DNA of 64,000 nt from an uncultured Clostridium sp. (GTDB taxonomy: Bacteria > Bacillota > Clostridia > Lachnospirales > Lachnospiraceae): contig CABVBU010000002.1 in assembly GCA_902496665.1 (NCBI GenBank), positions 108,196 to 172,195 of the forward strand, written 5' to 3'. The notes beneath the pieces are model-generated. The model searched no databases, had not been told where the DNA came from, and was given only the letters and a program-made list of their open reading frames with translations. Shown here piece after piece: positions 47,118 to 55,692 of the stretch; position 1 is the stretch's first letter; each line of letters opens with the position of its first letter. The translations under genes were made by a program, and so were the position numbers.

Positions 47118-48218
47118 ATGATCACAGAACATGTAAACCGGATCCCGGTTCATCTCGACGGAAAGACCATTTATGATATCGTACTGGAAGATTCTTTTGA
47201 TGCCCTTGCAAAGGAGATCTCCGCGCTGGGCACTGAGAAGAAAAAGATCTGCATCATCGCGGATTCCAACGTGGCTGACTTGTATCTTGACGAAGTGACA
47301 AAGATCCTTTCCGGCTGCTGCCGTGAGGTCACATCCTACGTGTTCCCGGCAGGAGAAGAGAATAAGAATCTGAAGACGGTCCAGGGCGCTTACGAGCACC
47401 TGATCTTAAAACATTATGACAGAAAGGATCTTCTTGTGGCTTTAGGTGGCGGCGTCACGGGAGACCTCTGCGGATTCGTCGCTGCAACCTATCTCCGCGG
47501 CGTGGATTTCGTCCAGATCCCGACAACACTGTTGTCCCAGGTGGACTCCGGAATCGGTGGGAAGACCGGTGTGGACTTTGATTCCTACAAAAATATGGTA
47601 GGCGCTTTCCACATGCCGAAGCTTGTATACACGAATGTGTCCGTACTTCGCACACTTCCGGACGATCAGTTCTCTGGCGGCATGGGGGAAGTCATCAAGC
47701 ACGGCCTGATCCGCGATAAAGAGTACTTTGGCTGGATCCAGACGAATAAGGAGAAGATCCTCGCAAAAGATGCGGACACCTTAAAGCTTCTGATCCAGGG
47801 CAGTGATTTCATTAAGCGGGAGGTCGTTGAGATCGACCCGACGGAGCAGAATGAGCGCGCGACCTTAAACTTTGGCCACACATTAGGCCATGCCATCGAG
47901 AAATTAAAGAACTTTACGATGCTTCACGGCCACTGTGTCGCTGTCGGTGCCCTGGCTGCCATGAATATCTGCAAAGAGCGCGGACTTGTAAAACAGGATG
48001 AGATCGACGCGTACAAGGCACTGATGGAGTATTTCTCTATCCCGACATCCGTTTCCGGCCTTGATAGGGAAGAAGTCATCGCTGCGACAAAAAATGATAA
48101 GAAGATGGAAGCCGGCGTTATCAAGTTTATTCTTTTAGACCGTGTGGGTCATGCCTATATCGACCGCACCGTCACGAAGGATGAGATGGAGCGCGCCCTG
48201 GCAGCTATTTTCAGATAG
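47118..48218 (+). CDS. aroB: 3-dehydroquinate synthase
   Basis: A 366-residue AroB that cyclises DAHP to 3-dehydroquinate in the shikimate pathway using NAD and a metal. It has the LVALGGGVTGDLCGFVAATYLRG, PTTLLSQVDSGIGGKTGVD and NFGHTLGHAIE motifs (shown in parts), with zinc-ligand histidines in the last. It lies within a housekeeping run rather than with other aro genes. Confidence 0.95.
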   Translation: MITEHVNRIPVHLDGKTIYDIVLEDSFDALAKEISALGTEKKKICIIADSNVADLYLDEVTKILSGCCREVTSYVFPAGEENKNLKTVQGAYEHLILKHYDRKDLLVALGGGVTGDLCGFVAATYLRGVDFVQIPTTLLSQVDSGIGGKTGVDFDSYKNMVGAFHMPKLVYTNVSVLRTLPDDQFSGGMGEVIKHGLIRDKEYFGWIQTNKEKILAKDADTLKLLIQGSDFIKREVVEIDPTEQNERATLNFGHTLGHAIEKLKNFTMLHGHCVAVGALAAMNICKERGLVKQDEIDAYKALMEYFSIPTSVSGLDREEVIAATKNDKKMEAGVIKFILLDRVGHAYIDRTVTKDEMERALAAIFR

Positions 48219-48226
48219 GAGTTTTT

Positions 48227-48736
48227 ATGAATACCATCGGAAAACGCTACGGTGTTCTTGCCGTATGTGCCGCCCTGCTCATCGCCCTGGATCAGTGGGC
48301 GAAGAGTATGGCTTACAGCACTCTGCGGGTCAACGGGCCGCTTGTGCTGATCAAGGGAGTCTTTGAGCTTCTGTACTCGGAAAACAGGGGCGCTGCCTTT
48401 GGAATTCTTCAGGGAAAACAGTGGTTTTTCTTTCTGGTTGCTGCGGCTGTCGTGATCGCGGTCCTTGTTTTTGTGGCAAAGCTTCCTTCCGGGAACCGGT
48501 ATCTGCCGCTCTATATTTCCATGGTCCTTCTTCTTTCCGGCGCGGTCGGAAACCTGATCGACCGTGCGGTGAGAGGATTTGTGGTGGATTTCTTCTACTT
48601 CAGCCTCATCGATTTCCCGATCTTCAATGTTGCCGACTGTTATGTAGTCTGCGCGGCCGGACTTCTGATTCTTCTCATCGGCTTTTTCTATAAGGAAGAT
48701 GAGCTTTCCTTCCTTTCATCGAAAAAAGGAGAGTAA
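48227..48736 (+). CDS. lspA: Lipoprotein signal peptidase II
   Basis: A 169-residue membrane protein with four helices. The catalytic aspartates lie in GNLIDRAVRGFVVDFF and FNVADCYV. It cuts prolipoproteins before the lipidated cysteine, so it would process the lipoproteins in this window. It overlaps nothing and is three bases from rluD. lspA-rluD is a common pair. Confidence 0.95.
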   Translation: MNTIGKRYGVLAVCAALLIALDQWAKSMAYSTLRVNGPLVLIKGVFELLYSENRGAAFGILQGKQWFFFLVAAAVVIAVLVFVAKLPSGNRYLPLYISMVLLLSGAVGNLIDRAVRGFVVDFFYFSLIDFPIFNVADCYVVCAAGLLILLIGFFYKEDELSFLSSKKGE

Positions 48737-48739
48737 CCA

Positions 48740-49651
48740 GTGAGAGAAGAATATTTTGTGACGGAGGAGACGGCGGGAGACCGGATCGATAAGTTCCTTG
48801 CGGAACAGTATGAAAATCTTTCACGCTCCTTCCTCCAGAAGCTTTTAAAATCCGGGGAAGTTATGGTAGGCGGACGCCCGGTGAAGGCAAGCTACAAGGT
48901 GGCTGAGGGGGATCTGATCTCCTTCGAGGTGCCGGAGGCTGTGGAGCCGGAGATCGTGCCGGAGGATATTCCACTGGATATTTTATATGAGGACCATGAT
49001 GTGATTCTTGTAAATAAGCCGAAGGGGATGGTGGTCCATCCGGCTGCTGGACATTATACGGGGACATTGGTGAATGCGCTGATGTTTCACTGTAAGGAAG
49101 ACCTCTCCGGGATCAACGGAGTTCTGCGCCCGGGGATCGTCCACAGGATCGATATGGACACCACCGGCGTCATCATTGCATGCAAGAATGATCTCGCCCA
49201 CAATTCCATAGCGGCACAGCTCAAGGAGCATTCCATCACCCGCCGTTATCAGGCGATTGTTCACGGAGCCCTGAAGGACGATGAGGGAGTGATTGACGAA
49301 CCTATCGGGAGAAGCCCAAAGGACCGGAAGAAGATGGCAGTCAATTATAACAACGGAAAATCCGCAGTGACCCATTACAAGGTGCTCACACGTTTTAAGG
49401 ATTTCACCCATATCGAGTGCCGCCTGGAGACGGGTAGAACGCACCAGATCCGCGTCCACATGGCAAGCATTGGACATCCGCTCTTGGGTGATGCCGTTTA
49501 TGGGCCGGCGAAATGCCCGTATAAGCTTCAGGGGCAGACGCTGCACGCAGGGATTTTAGGGTTCGTGCATCCGCGGACGGGGGAGTATATGGAATTTTCG
49601 GCGCCGCTGCCGGAATATTTTGAGGAGCTTTTGAAAAAATTGCCGGGATAA
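48740..49651 (+). CDS. rluD: RluD-family 23S rRNA pseudouridine synthase
   Basis: A 303-residue RluA-type synthase with an N-terminal S4 domain and catalytic aspartate in VHRIDMDTTGVI. Other family motifs are NKPKGMVVHPA and RTHQIRVHMASIGHPLLGD (in part). It begins at GTG 48740 after AAAGGAGAG. The exact uridines modified cannot be told from sequence. Confidence 0.92.
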   Translation: MREEYFVTEETAGDRIDKFLAEQYENLSRSFLQKLLKSGEVMVGGRPVKASYKVAEGDLISFEVPEAVEPEIVPEDIPLDILYEDHDVILVNKPKGMVVHPAAGHYTGTLVNALMFHCKEDLSGINGVLRPGIVHRIDMDTTGVIIACKNDLAHNSIAAQLKEHSITRRYQAIVHGALKDDEGVIDEPIGRSPKDRKKMAVNYNNGKSAVTHYKVLTRFKDFTHIECRLETGRTHQIRVHMASIGHPLLGDAVYGPAKCPYKLQGQTLHAGILGFVHPRTGEYMEFSAPLPEYFEELLKKLPG

Positions 49652-49669
49652 TTTTTCCCGGCTTTTTTT
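49642..49669 (+). terminator. Terminator of the lspA-rluD unit
   Basis: GCCGGGA (49642-49648) pairs with TCCCGGC (49656-49662), then seven T. The stop codon lies inside the loop. Between here and 49836 is a further perfect hairpin (GAATGTGCC AA GGCACATTC, 49755-49774) with no clear role. Confidence 0.85.
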
Positions 49670-49836
49670 GTGCAATAAGAAATTCCTCGAAACGTGCCAA
49701 TGATGCGCACTCGCACGAGGATGTGGATTATCGCAAGCGACCACGCTCGGCGCGAGAATGTGCCAAGGCACATTCTTACTTATTCTGCTTTATGCATATA
49801 CTGATACAAAAATTCAGAAAATTTATGGGATAACTC

Positions 49837-49865
49837 TTGCATATCGACCGCAATTTTTGTATAAT
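49837..49865 (+). promoter_or_regulatory. Promoter of the cytidylate kinase-like gene
   Basis: TTGCAT (49837-49842), 17 bases, TATAAT (49860-49865). Confidence 0.75.
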
Positions 49866-49907
49866 ATAGCTATCAGAAAGCTTGATGACAGAAAGGAGCT
49901 GTGGCAT

Positions 49908-50540
49908 ATGAGTGATAACCTTATTATTACGATCGGAAGAGAATGCGGAAGCGGAGGAAGACATATCGGGCAGGCATTAGCAGAAAAACTCGGTGTAAAA
50001 TGTTATGACAAAGAGCTCCTGAATCTGGCCGCAAAAGAGAGCGGTCTCTGTAAAGAGCTGTTTGAGACCCACGACGAGAAGCCGACGAGCAGTTTCTTAT
50101 ATTCCCTGGTAATGGATACATATTCCCTTGGATATACGAACTCTGCATATATGGATATGCCGATCAACCACAAGATCTTCCTTGCGCAGTTTGATACGAT
50201 CAAAAACCTTGCGGACAAGGAATCCTGCGTAATTATCGGACGCTGTGCTGACTACGCACTGGCTGATTATCCGAACGTGGTATCCGTATTTATTACAGCC
50301 GACGAGGACGTGAAGATCAAGACTTTGATGGAACGCCATAAGATTTCTGAGTCCCAGGCGAAGGATGTCATGATCAAGACCGATAAAAAACGTGCAAGCT
50401 ACTATAACTATTATTCCAGCAAGCGCTGGGGCGATTCCAAGAGCTACGATCTCTGCATGAACAGCAGCAAGATCGGTTATGACGGAGTTGTGAAGATGAT
50501 TAAGGATTTTGTGGAGATCAAGAAAGGTTATAAGAAGTAA
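49908..50540 (+). CDS. Cytidylate kinase-like family protein
   Basis: A 210-residue P-loop kinase. The loop GRECGSGGRHIGQALAEKLG replaces the canonical GKxxxGK, as is typical of the cytidylate kinase-like family (AAA_26-like), whose members stand apart from true CMK. A lid with several Lys/Arg (KTDKKRASYYNYYSSKRWGD) follows. I place the start at 49908 after AAAGGAG. Substrate unknown; not a true cmk by sequence. Confidence 0.85.
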   Translation: MSDNLIITIGRECGSGGRHIGQALAEKLGVKCYDKELLNLAAKESGLCKELFETHDEKPTSSFLYSLVMDTYSLGYTNSAYMDMPINHKIFLAQFDTIKNLADKESCVIIGRCADYALADYPNVVSVFITADEDVKIKTLMERHKISESQAKDVMIKTDKKRASYYNYYSSKRWGDSKSYDLCMNSSKIGYDGVVKMIKDFVEIKKGYKK

Positions 50541-50554
50541 GTGATATTAAGATT

Positions 50555-50598
50555 GGGCAGGGAGCAGAGTTAAATCTGTTGCCTGCCCGTTTTTTTTC
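50555..50598 (+). terminator. Terminator of the cytidylate kinase-like gene
   Basis: GGGCAGG (50555-50561) pairs with CCTGCCC (50582-50588), followed by eight T. Confidence 0.9.
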
Positions 50599-50787
50599 AA
50601 GTATGTATTTATTGCAGCTGTGAATAATAGAATTCTCCCGTTGACGTCTGCAATTGATAGAACGGATGATATTGCCGAAGCAGAATCAATCACTTCGGAA
50701 AAGTGCCTGCTGTATGTGGCAATGACAAGAGCACAAAAGGGCGTGTATATTACCAGCTATGGAAGACCTTCGGAATTTCTTGAGTAA
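50599..50787 (+). pseudogene. Remnant of a UvrD-type helicase C terminus
   Basis: One open frame of 62 codons with no start site reads ILPLTSAIDRTDDIAEAESI and then LLYVAMTRAQKGVYITSYGR before a TAA at 50785-50787. This matches helicase motif VI (LYVAMTRA) and the C terminus of UvrD/PcrA-like superfamily 1 helicases. The upstream 600 or so residues are absent, so this is the tail of a deleted gene. The fragment begins right against the T-run of the preceding terminator. Confidence 0.8.
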
Positions 50788-50809
50788 GTTTACACTCGTA
50801 TGTAAAAAG

Positions 50810-50832
50810 GGCCAGCGCTTAGGGCGCTGGCC
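50810..50832 (-). terminator. Terminator of glmS
   Basis: GGCCAGCGC (50810-50818) pairs with GCGCTGGCC (50824-50832); on the minus strand a CTTTTT follows. Confidence 0.85.
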
Positions 50833-50859
50833 TAATAATATTGGATATAAATTTGGTAA

Positions 50860-52677
50860 TTATTCCACCGTCACAGATTTCGCCAGGTTTCTCGGCTGGT
50901 CCACATCGAGGCCTTTCTGGACGGAAGCGTAGTAGGCGATGAGCTGGAGGACGACGGCGATCGGGAATACGGTGAATTTATCATCTTCCTTCGGGATGCG
51001 GATGATCACATCGGCGATTCCCTCGTCGACAGCGGTATCTTCAGTTACAAGGAGTACCACATAGGCGCCCCTCGCCTTTACCTCACGGATATTGGAGATG
51101 GTCTTCGCGAAGATGTGTTTCTGGGTCGCGATGGCGATCACCGGGACATGATCTGTGATCAGGGCGATGGTTCCGTGCTTTAATTCACCGGCTGCGTAAG
51201 CCTCCGCGTGGATGTAGGAGATCTCCTTTAACTTTAACGCGCCTTCTAAGGAGAACGCATAGTCCATGCCGCGGCCGATAAAGAAAACATCCGGATAATT
51301 TACGATGTGGGTGACGATCTCATTGATCGTATTCTCATCGCGGATCATGGTCTCCATGGCGGAAGCGCAGTTTAAGAGATCACTCATGAACTGCTCTGCA
51401 TGTTCCTCCGTGTATACGCCGCGTACAAGGGCCATACGGCAGAAGAGAAGATAGAGGGCAGCGATCTGTACTGTGTAGGCCTTCGTGCTCGCCACGGCGA
51501 TCTCAGGACCTCCATGGGTATAGATCACGTAATCGCTCTCTCGGGCGATCGTGGATCCCTTTACGTTTACAACAGAAATTACGGTGGAACCGCATTCCCT
51601 TGCGAGGCGGAGTGCCGCCAGGGTATCGATGGTCTCGCCGGACTGGGAGATCACGATGGTGAGAGTTGAATCGTCGATCAGCGGCTCCTCATAGCGGAAC
51701 TCGGAGGCGATGGACACGGTCACCGGAATTCTGAGGCGCGGCTCGATGAGGGCTCTCGCAACCATTCCCGCATGCATGGCTGTACCGCAGGCAATGACAC
51801 GGATATTTGTGATCCGTTTTAAGAGCTCATCCGGGATCTTCTCATCGGAGAGGTCCGGGAGGCCTTTTGTGAGGCGCGGAAGAATCGTCTTTTTTAATAC
51901 TTCCGGCTGCTCATGAATCTCCTTCATCATGAAATGCGGGAAACCATTTTTCATGGCAGCGTCCGTGTTCCAAGATGCCTCGAGGATCTCCGGCTCCACC
52001 TTTGTGCCGTCAAGCTCGTAGAGGCTCGCGTGGTAGGCAGTGAGCTGTACGATCTTTCCTTCCGGGACAACAAAGTATTTCTTTGAGTACGGAAGAAGAG
52101 CCGTCAGGTCAGAGGCGATCATGGCTCCGGAAGCTGTGTAAGCGGCTACAAGCGGGCTTACGTTTCTCACTGCATAAACTTCACCTGGGCGGTCCTCAAA
52201 CATGATACAGAAGGCGTAGGAACCTTCCAGCTGTCTTAAGAACTCACGGATGGAGGAGAACGGGTCACCGTTGTAGATCTCGTTTAAGGTCGCAGCGGCA
52301 ACTTCCGTGTCTGTCTGGGAATGGAGCTTTCCCTCCAGGTGGTATTTTGCTGTCAGGGCATGGTAGTTCTCGATGATACCGTTATGGATCATCGTCACTT
52401 TTCCTGCCACATGCGGATGAGCATTCTCACTTGTCACGCCGCCGTGGGTTGCCCAGCGGGTGTGGCCGATTCCACAGTGGGAAACGATGGGATCTTCCTC
52501 GCATACCTTGCGCAGGGCAGCAACTTTTCCGACTTTTTTGATAAAGTGGATCTTTGAGTTCTCGTCAAATAAAGCGATTCCCGCGCTGTCGTAGCCGCGG
52601 TACTCAAGCTGGGTGAGACCGTTGAGCAGTACTGTCTGCGCGTCTAAAGGACCGCAGTATCCGATAATTCCACACAT
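50860..52677 (-). CDS. glmS: Glutamine--fructose-6-phosphate aminotransferase
   Basis: A 605-residue GlmS that makes glucosamine 6-phosphate, the first step towards UDP-GlcNAc. The N-terminal glutaminase has the nucleophile Cys after Met (MCGIIGYCG), followed by two SIS sugar-isomerase domains (IACGTAMHAGMVAR, ISQSGETIDTLAALR) and the conserved C terminus PRNLAKSVTVE. Transcribed alone on the minus strand. The leader does not show the glmS ribozyme core. Confidence 0.97.
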   Translation of the reverse strand: MCGIIGYCGPLDAQTVLLNGLTQLEYRGYDSAGIALFDENSKIHFIKKVGKVAALRKVCEEDPIVSHCGIGHTRWATHGGVTSENAHPHVAGKVTMIHNGIIENYHALTAKYHLEGKLHSQTDTEVAAATLNEIYNGDPFSSIREFLRQLEGSYAFCIMFEDRPGEVYAVRNVSPLVAAYTASGAMIASDLTALLPYSKKYFVVPEGKIVQLTAYHASLYELDGTKVEPEILEASWNTDAAMKNGFPHFMMKEIHEQPEVLKKTILPRLTKGLPDLSDEKIPDELLKRITNIRVIACGTAMHAGMVARALIEPRLRIPVTVSIASEFRYEEPLIDDSTLTIVISQSGETIDTLAALRLARECGSTVISVVNVKGSTIARESDYVIYTHGGPEIAVASTKAYTVQIAALYLLFCRMALVRGVYTEEHAEQFMSDLLNCASAMETMIRDENTINEIVTHIVNYPDVFFIGRGMDYAFSLEGALKLKEISYIHAEAYAAGELKHGTIALITDHVPVIAIATQKHIFAKTISNIREVKARGAYVVLLVTEDTAVDEGIADVIIRIPKEDDKFTVFPIAVVLQLIAYYASVQKGLDVDQPRNLAKSVTVE

Positions 52678-52854
52678 ATATTTTCATCTCCAGTTTTTCG
52701 TTATGTAATATTAGACTATGTTTCATGGGGCGTCATGCTGTCTTTTGGACCTTGCGGGACCTTCCTAATGTTCAGAAGGGACGCAGAAACCTTCCTGTAA
52801 GCAAGCTTACGGGACATTCCTGTATCCCCCCCTGGCGACTGCACGAGCCAACTT
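52678..52854 (-). ncRNA. Leader of glmS with repeated motif, no recognisable glmS ribozyme
   Basis: The leader is about 177 nt. On the minus strand AGGAATGTCCCGTAAG, AGGAAGGTTTCTGCG and AGGAAGGTCCCGCAAG form three imperfect repeats about 35-45 bases apart, with a GTAAGC/GCTTAC hairpin between the first two. The ribozyme core expected upstream of Firmicutes glmS (GCGCC at the cut site and GTTGACGAGG) is not found. Confidence 0.4.
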
Positions 52855-52860
52855 GTTACG

Positions 52861-52889
52861 ATTATAGTATTAAATGGCTGGAAAGTCAA
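52861..52889 (-). promoter_or_regulatory. Promoter of glmS
   Basis: On the minus strand TTGACT (52889-52884), 17 bases and TATAAT (52866-52861). Confidence 0.85.
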
Positions 52890-53001
52890 TCCGCGCCTGT
52901 TTCCATGGGGAAAATTAAAAAAATCTTAACAAATTTTCCTTCCTCTATATGTTATACTAACTCCGTTATATTTACATAATGCAGGAGATGTACGCTCGAA
53001 A

Positions 53002-55236
53002 ATGAAGTTGAACGACCATTTAGATTTTCATAAATTACCTTTTGATAAAGAAAAGATCCGCGCGCAGGTGGAGAAGATCGCCGCGGACTGCATGCACTGG
53101 GTGACAAGCAGGCAGAACGCGAGACCACTTTTAGCGCTGGCTTTATGTACCTGTATCGCGTTTTCCGCCATATTTCCCTATATTCCGGTGATCGCCCCGG
53201 CGGAGACCAGTACGGAGCGGATCTATGAGCCGGAAACCGTCGATATTCTCGAGGATCCTACAGAAAATACGACGGATGAGACCACAGCGGAGATCGATCC
53301 GGATGCACCGGCTCCATATAAATTAAACTTTTCAAATATGTACGAGGAGGGATCGGAGACCAGCTATGCGGAGATCTTGATGAAGGAATTGATCCAGAAG
53401 GACTCCAAGTGGTTTGCTGCGATCTATGACATGGCAAACAAAGCTCCGGCAAAGCTTGCCCCGTCCTTTGGCCGCAAGGCGTCCTCTGTTCTCGGACAGT
53501 ATAATCCGACCTCGAAGACTCAGGATAAGAACAATCCGGCTTCCTGGTATGTGGAGCATTTTAAGAATGTCAAGGTTACGTTTTACAATGGCGACGGCGA
53601 GGTCACGTCCGCAGTGTCAAATGCCCAGGATATTCTTTCCATGGCAAGTGTTTATGCGTTTTATAACGGGATCACGGATCTTGACACGATCCGCGCCTAT
53701 GTGAATGACCTCTGGACGAAGTCCCATTCCTACCAGGCATCCCTTGGAAATGTCTATTACTGCGACGGCTGCGTGGATCCAAACGCGTCTGCGGAAGAGG
53801 GAGATTCCGAGTTGGAAGGCGAGGATACTTTTGTATCTGGACGAAATATCGACACGGAGATCCGAACAGACGCAGGCGATGAGGTCATCGACCAGGCCGG
53901 AGATACGGTTTCTGTAAACGGCGAGAGCCACAGTGATGGTTCCACCGCATCAGGTTCCGCCCAGGATTCCTCCGCACATACGTCCGTGGTGGCTGAAACA
54001 ACGACAGTTCCTCCATCGGCTGCAAACCATACAGAAGGTGTCGAGACGAAAGAATCCACTACAAGCGCCCTGGATTCCCTGGCTGAGACGGCTGAGAGCG
54101 TGATCCAGGAGACCACAAAGAAAGCGACGATCATCCGTGTGGAGGATAAGACCGAGGCAGCCACGAAAGCTCCGGAGACGGAAGCTTCAACGACTGCAGC
54201 ACCGACAACGAAAGAGGAGACGGTTCGCGAAACCGCTGCGCCTTCCACGGAAGGAACGGAAGAGACTTCCGTGAAGGTCATCCGAGTCGGCAGCAATGAA
54301 GAAGCGGACCATGAATATTCTGGTTATGCTGTCCGGGCGGCAGCGGAAGAGCAGAATGCGGAGACATTCCTTTTAGAGCCGGAAACAGCGGCAGGAAGTG
54401 AAGCAGGCAATGAAACTGGTGGTCTGGAACAGGCAGCCGAAGTGGAAGAGAGCACTGCCAACGGATATAGCGTCCATACGGCGGCGGCATCCCATGCGCT
54501 GATCTGTCCCGGACATATCGATCTGAAGATCTCAGCGACCATCCGCACACTCAGCGAAAATTCAAATCTTTACAGTGTCGATGACACAGGAAACACTGTT
54601 GGAGAGACTGAGTCCGTATCCGCGGATGGAACCGGCTGGGAAGGCTGGAATCGCAGAATGATGTCCTTTGTAAGCCATATCAACCGCCAGGACTGGACAG
54701 AGACATATGGGCTCAATGTAGTCGTGGAGGGCACGAGAGCGCCGCTCTCAACGACAGAGATTGACTCCTACATGAGCAGACTTCCAAAAGATACTTCAGA
54801 GACGAGAAAGAATATTATCCGGTATGCCCTTCAGTCTGTCGGAAAAGTTCCGTATTACTGGGGTGGAAAGGCCAGCGCCCAGAATTATACTGGCAACAAT
54901 TTCGGTTCCGTCACGATCCCGGACCATAAGGGACGTATCTTAAAGGGACTCGACTGCTCCGGATGGGTCAACTGGGTATACTGGTCCGTCACAGGAACGC
55001 ATCTGCCGTATGAGGGCACAGAGGGCTTAAGGACTCTTGGACGCCAGGTAAAACGTCAGGATTTGAAGCCGGGCGATATTGTGGTAATCACAGGATCCAC
55101 GCCGCATGTTATCATGTTCCTCGGATTTACCTCAAACGGACAGATCCAGTGTGTCCATGAGACGGGTTCCGCGAACAATGTCACAATTGGCGTGATGAAC
55201 GCGAACTGGCCGTATTATAGAAATCTGCTGGATTAA
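53002..55236 (+). CDS. Exported NlpC/P60 peptidoglycan hydrolase
   Basis: A 744-residue protein. A membrane segment lies near 45-63, then a helical outside region, then a long low-complexity Thr/Glu/Ala linker (about 300-490), and a C-terminal NlpC/P60 domain (about 605-744). The catalytic Cys652 is in GLDCSGWVNWVYW and His702 in STPHVIMFLG. Such enzymes cut stem peptides in the wall. The Thr-rich linker probably spans the wall. The ribosome site before the ATG is weak. Confidence 0.85.
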   Translation: MKLNDHLDFHKLPFDKEKIRAQVEKIAADCMHWVTSRQNARPLLALALCTCIAFSAIFPYIPVIAPAETSTERIYEPETVDILEDPTENTTDETTAEIDPDAPAPYKLNFSNMYEEGSETSYAEILMKELIQKDSKWFAAIYDMANKAPAKLAPSFGRKASSVLGQYNPTSKTQDKNNPASWYVEHFKNVKVTFYNGDGEVTSAVSNAQDILSMASVYAFYNGITDLDTIRAYVNDLWTKSHSYQASLGNVYYCDGCVDPNASAEEGDSELEGEDTFVSGRNIDTEIRTDAGDEVIDQAGDTVSVNGESHSDGSTASGSAQDSSAHTSVVAETTTVPPSAANHTEGVETKESTTSALDSLAETAESVIQETTKKATIIRVEDKTEAATKAPETEASTTAAPTTKEETVRETAAPSTEGTEETSVKVIRVGSNEEADHEYSGYAVRAAAEEQNAETFLLEPETAAGSEAGNETGGLEQAAEVEESTANGYSVHTAAASHALICPGHIDLKISATIRTLSENSNLYSVDDTGNTVGETESVSADGTGWEGWNRRMMSFVSHINRQDWTETYGLNVVVEGTRAPLSTTEIDSYMSRLPKDTSETRKNIIRYALQSVGKVPYYWGGKASAQNYTGNNFGSVTIPDHKGRILKGLDCSGWVNWVYWSVTGTHLPYEGTEGLRTLGRQVKRQDLKPGDIVVITGSTPHVIMFLGFTSNGQIQCVHETGSANNVTIGVMNANWPYYRNLLD

Positions 55237-55362
55237 TGGAATGTAGTTCTGGGAATTAACCGATTTGTCTGGTTCTGGGGACTAAAAAGTAATTTTAAAT
55301 AATTTGATCTGTATGAAATTGATTTGATGATTGTGAAGAACATTTTTGTGCAGATCATGTGC

Positions 55363-55426
55363 AGCACCTTCTTTACAGCACATCAGGGGTCTAGAAAGAC
55401 TGGAATGCGGCTGGAGAGAAGGTGCT
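55363..55426. terminator. Inverted repeat after the NlpC/P60 gene
   Basis: AGCACCTTCT (55363-55372) pairs with AGAAGGTGCT (55417-55426) across a 44-base loop, followed by TTGCTTTATTT. It probably ends the NlpC/P60 transcript, although the loop is long. Between 55237 and the prophage edge I see no gene. Confidence 0.5.
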
Positions 55427-55503
55427 TGCTTTATTTAGATTTAGTATGCTGAATAAATGATGATAGATATATTATGGCATTTTTTGTTTTGAAAGCCGGA
55501 ATA

Positions 55504-55532
55504 TTGACATTGGGGATGGAATAGAGTATGAT
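55504..55532 (+). promoter_or_regulatory. Host promoter at the left prophage junction
   Basis: TTGACA (55504-55509), 17 bases, TATGAT (55527-55532), reading into the attL core 14 bases later. Before integration it would have driven ttcA-xer. Confidence 0.75.
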
Positions 55533-55539
55533 ATGGATA

Positions 55540-55561
55540 GATTTCAAACTATTCGTGAAAG
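55540..55561 (+). repeat. attL core
   Basis: GATTTCAAACTATTCGTGAAAG matches 60914-60935 in 21 of 22 positions; AACTATTCGTGAAAG (55547-55561) is exact. The direct repeats bound the 5.4 kb phage. Confidence 0.85.
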
Positions 55562-55692
55562 TTCAATGCGTTTCGCGAAAGTGAAGTGTATCGGAATGGT
55601 AGTTGACAGCCGCGCGACATCAATTTTGCCCGTTGGAGCGCGGCGAGCTTGTCAACTATTTGCGAAACAGCTTCTTTCACGAATTAGTTGAA
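55543..55692. other. Inverted att-like arms able to fold as a forked hairpin (attP candidate)
   Basis: The segment 55543-55561 is complementary to 55674-55692 with two single-base bulges. Inside, GTTTCGC (55570-55576) pairs with GCGAAAC (55662-55668), TAGTTGAC (55600-55607) with GTCAACTA (55651-55658), and CCGCGC (55610-55615) with GCGCGG (55638-55643). So two dif-like sites lie in opposite orientation about 75 bases apart, and single-stranded phage DNA could fold them into one duplex site, as described for CTXphi. Confidence 0.65.

Noticed and set aside
52678..52860. glmS ribozyme
   Set aside because: Position and length fit, but the conserved cleavage-site and core sequences could not be found on the minus strand; kept as a leader of unknown type.
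55501..55561. Left prophage junction as a transposon end
   Set aside because: No transposase or terminal inverted repeat pair encloses the element; direct repeats and Zot/coat genes point to site-specific phage integration.
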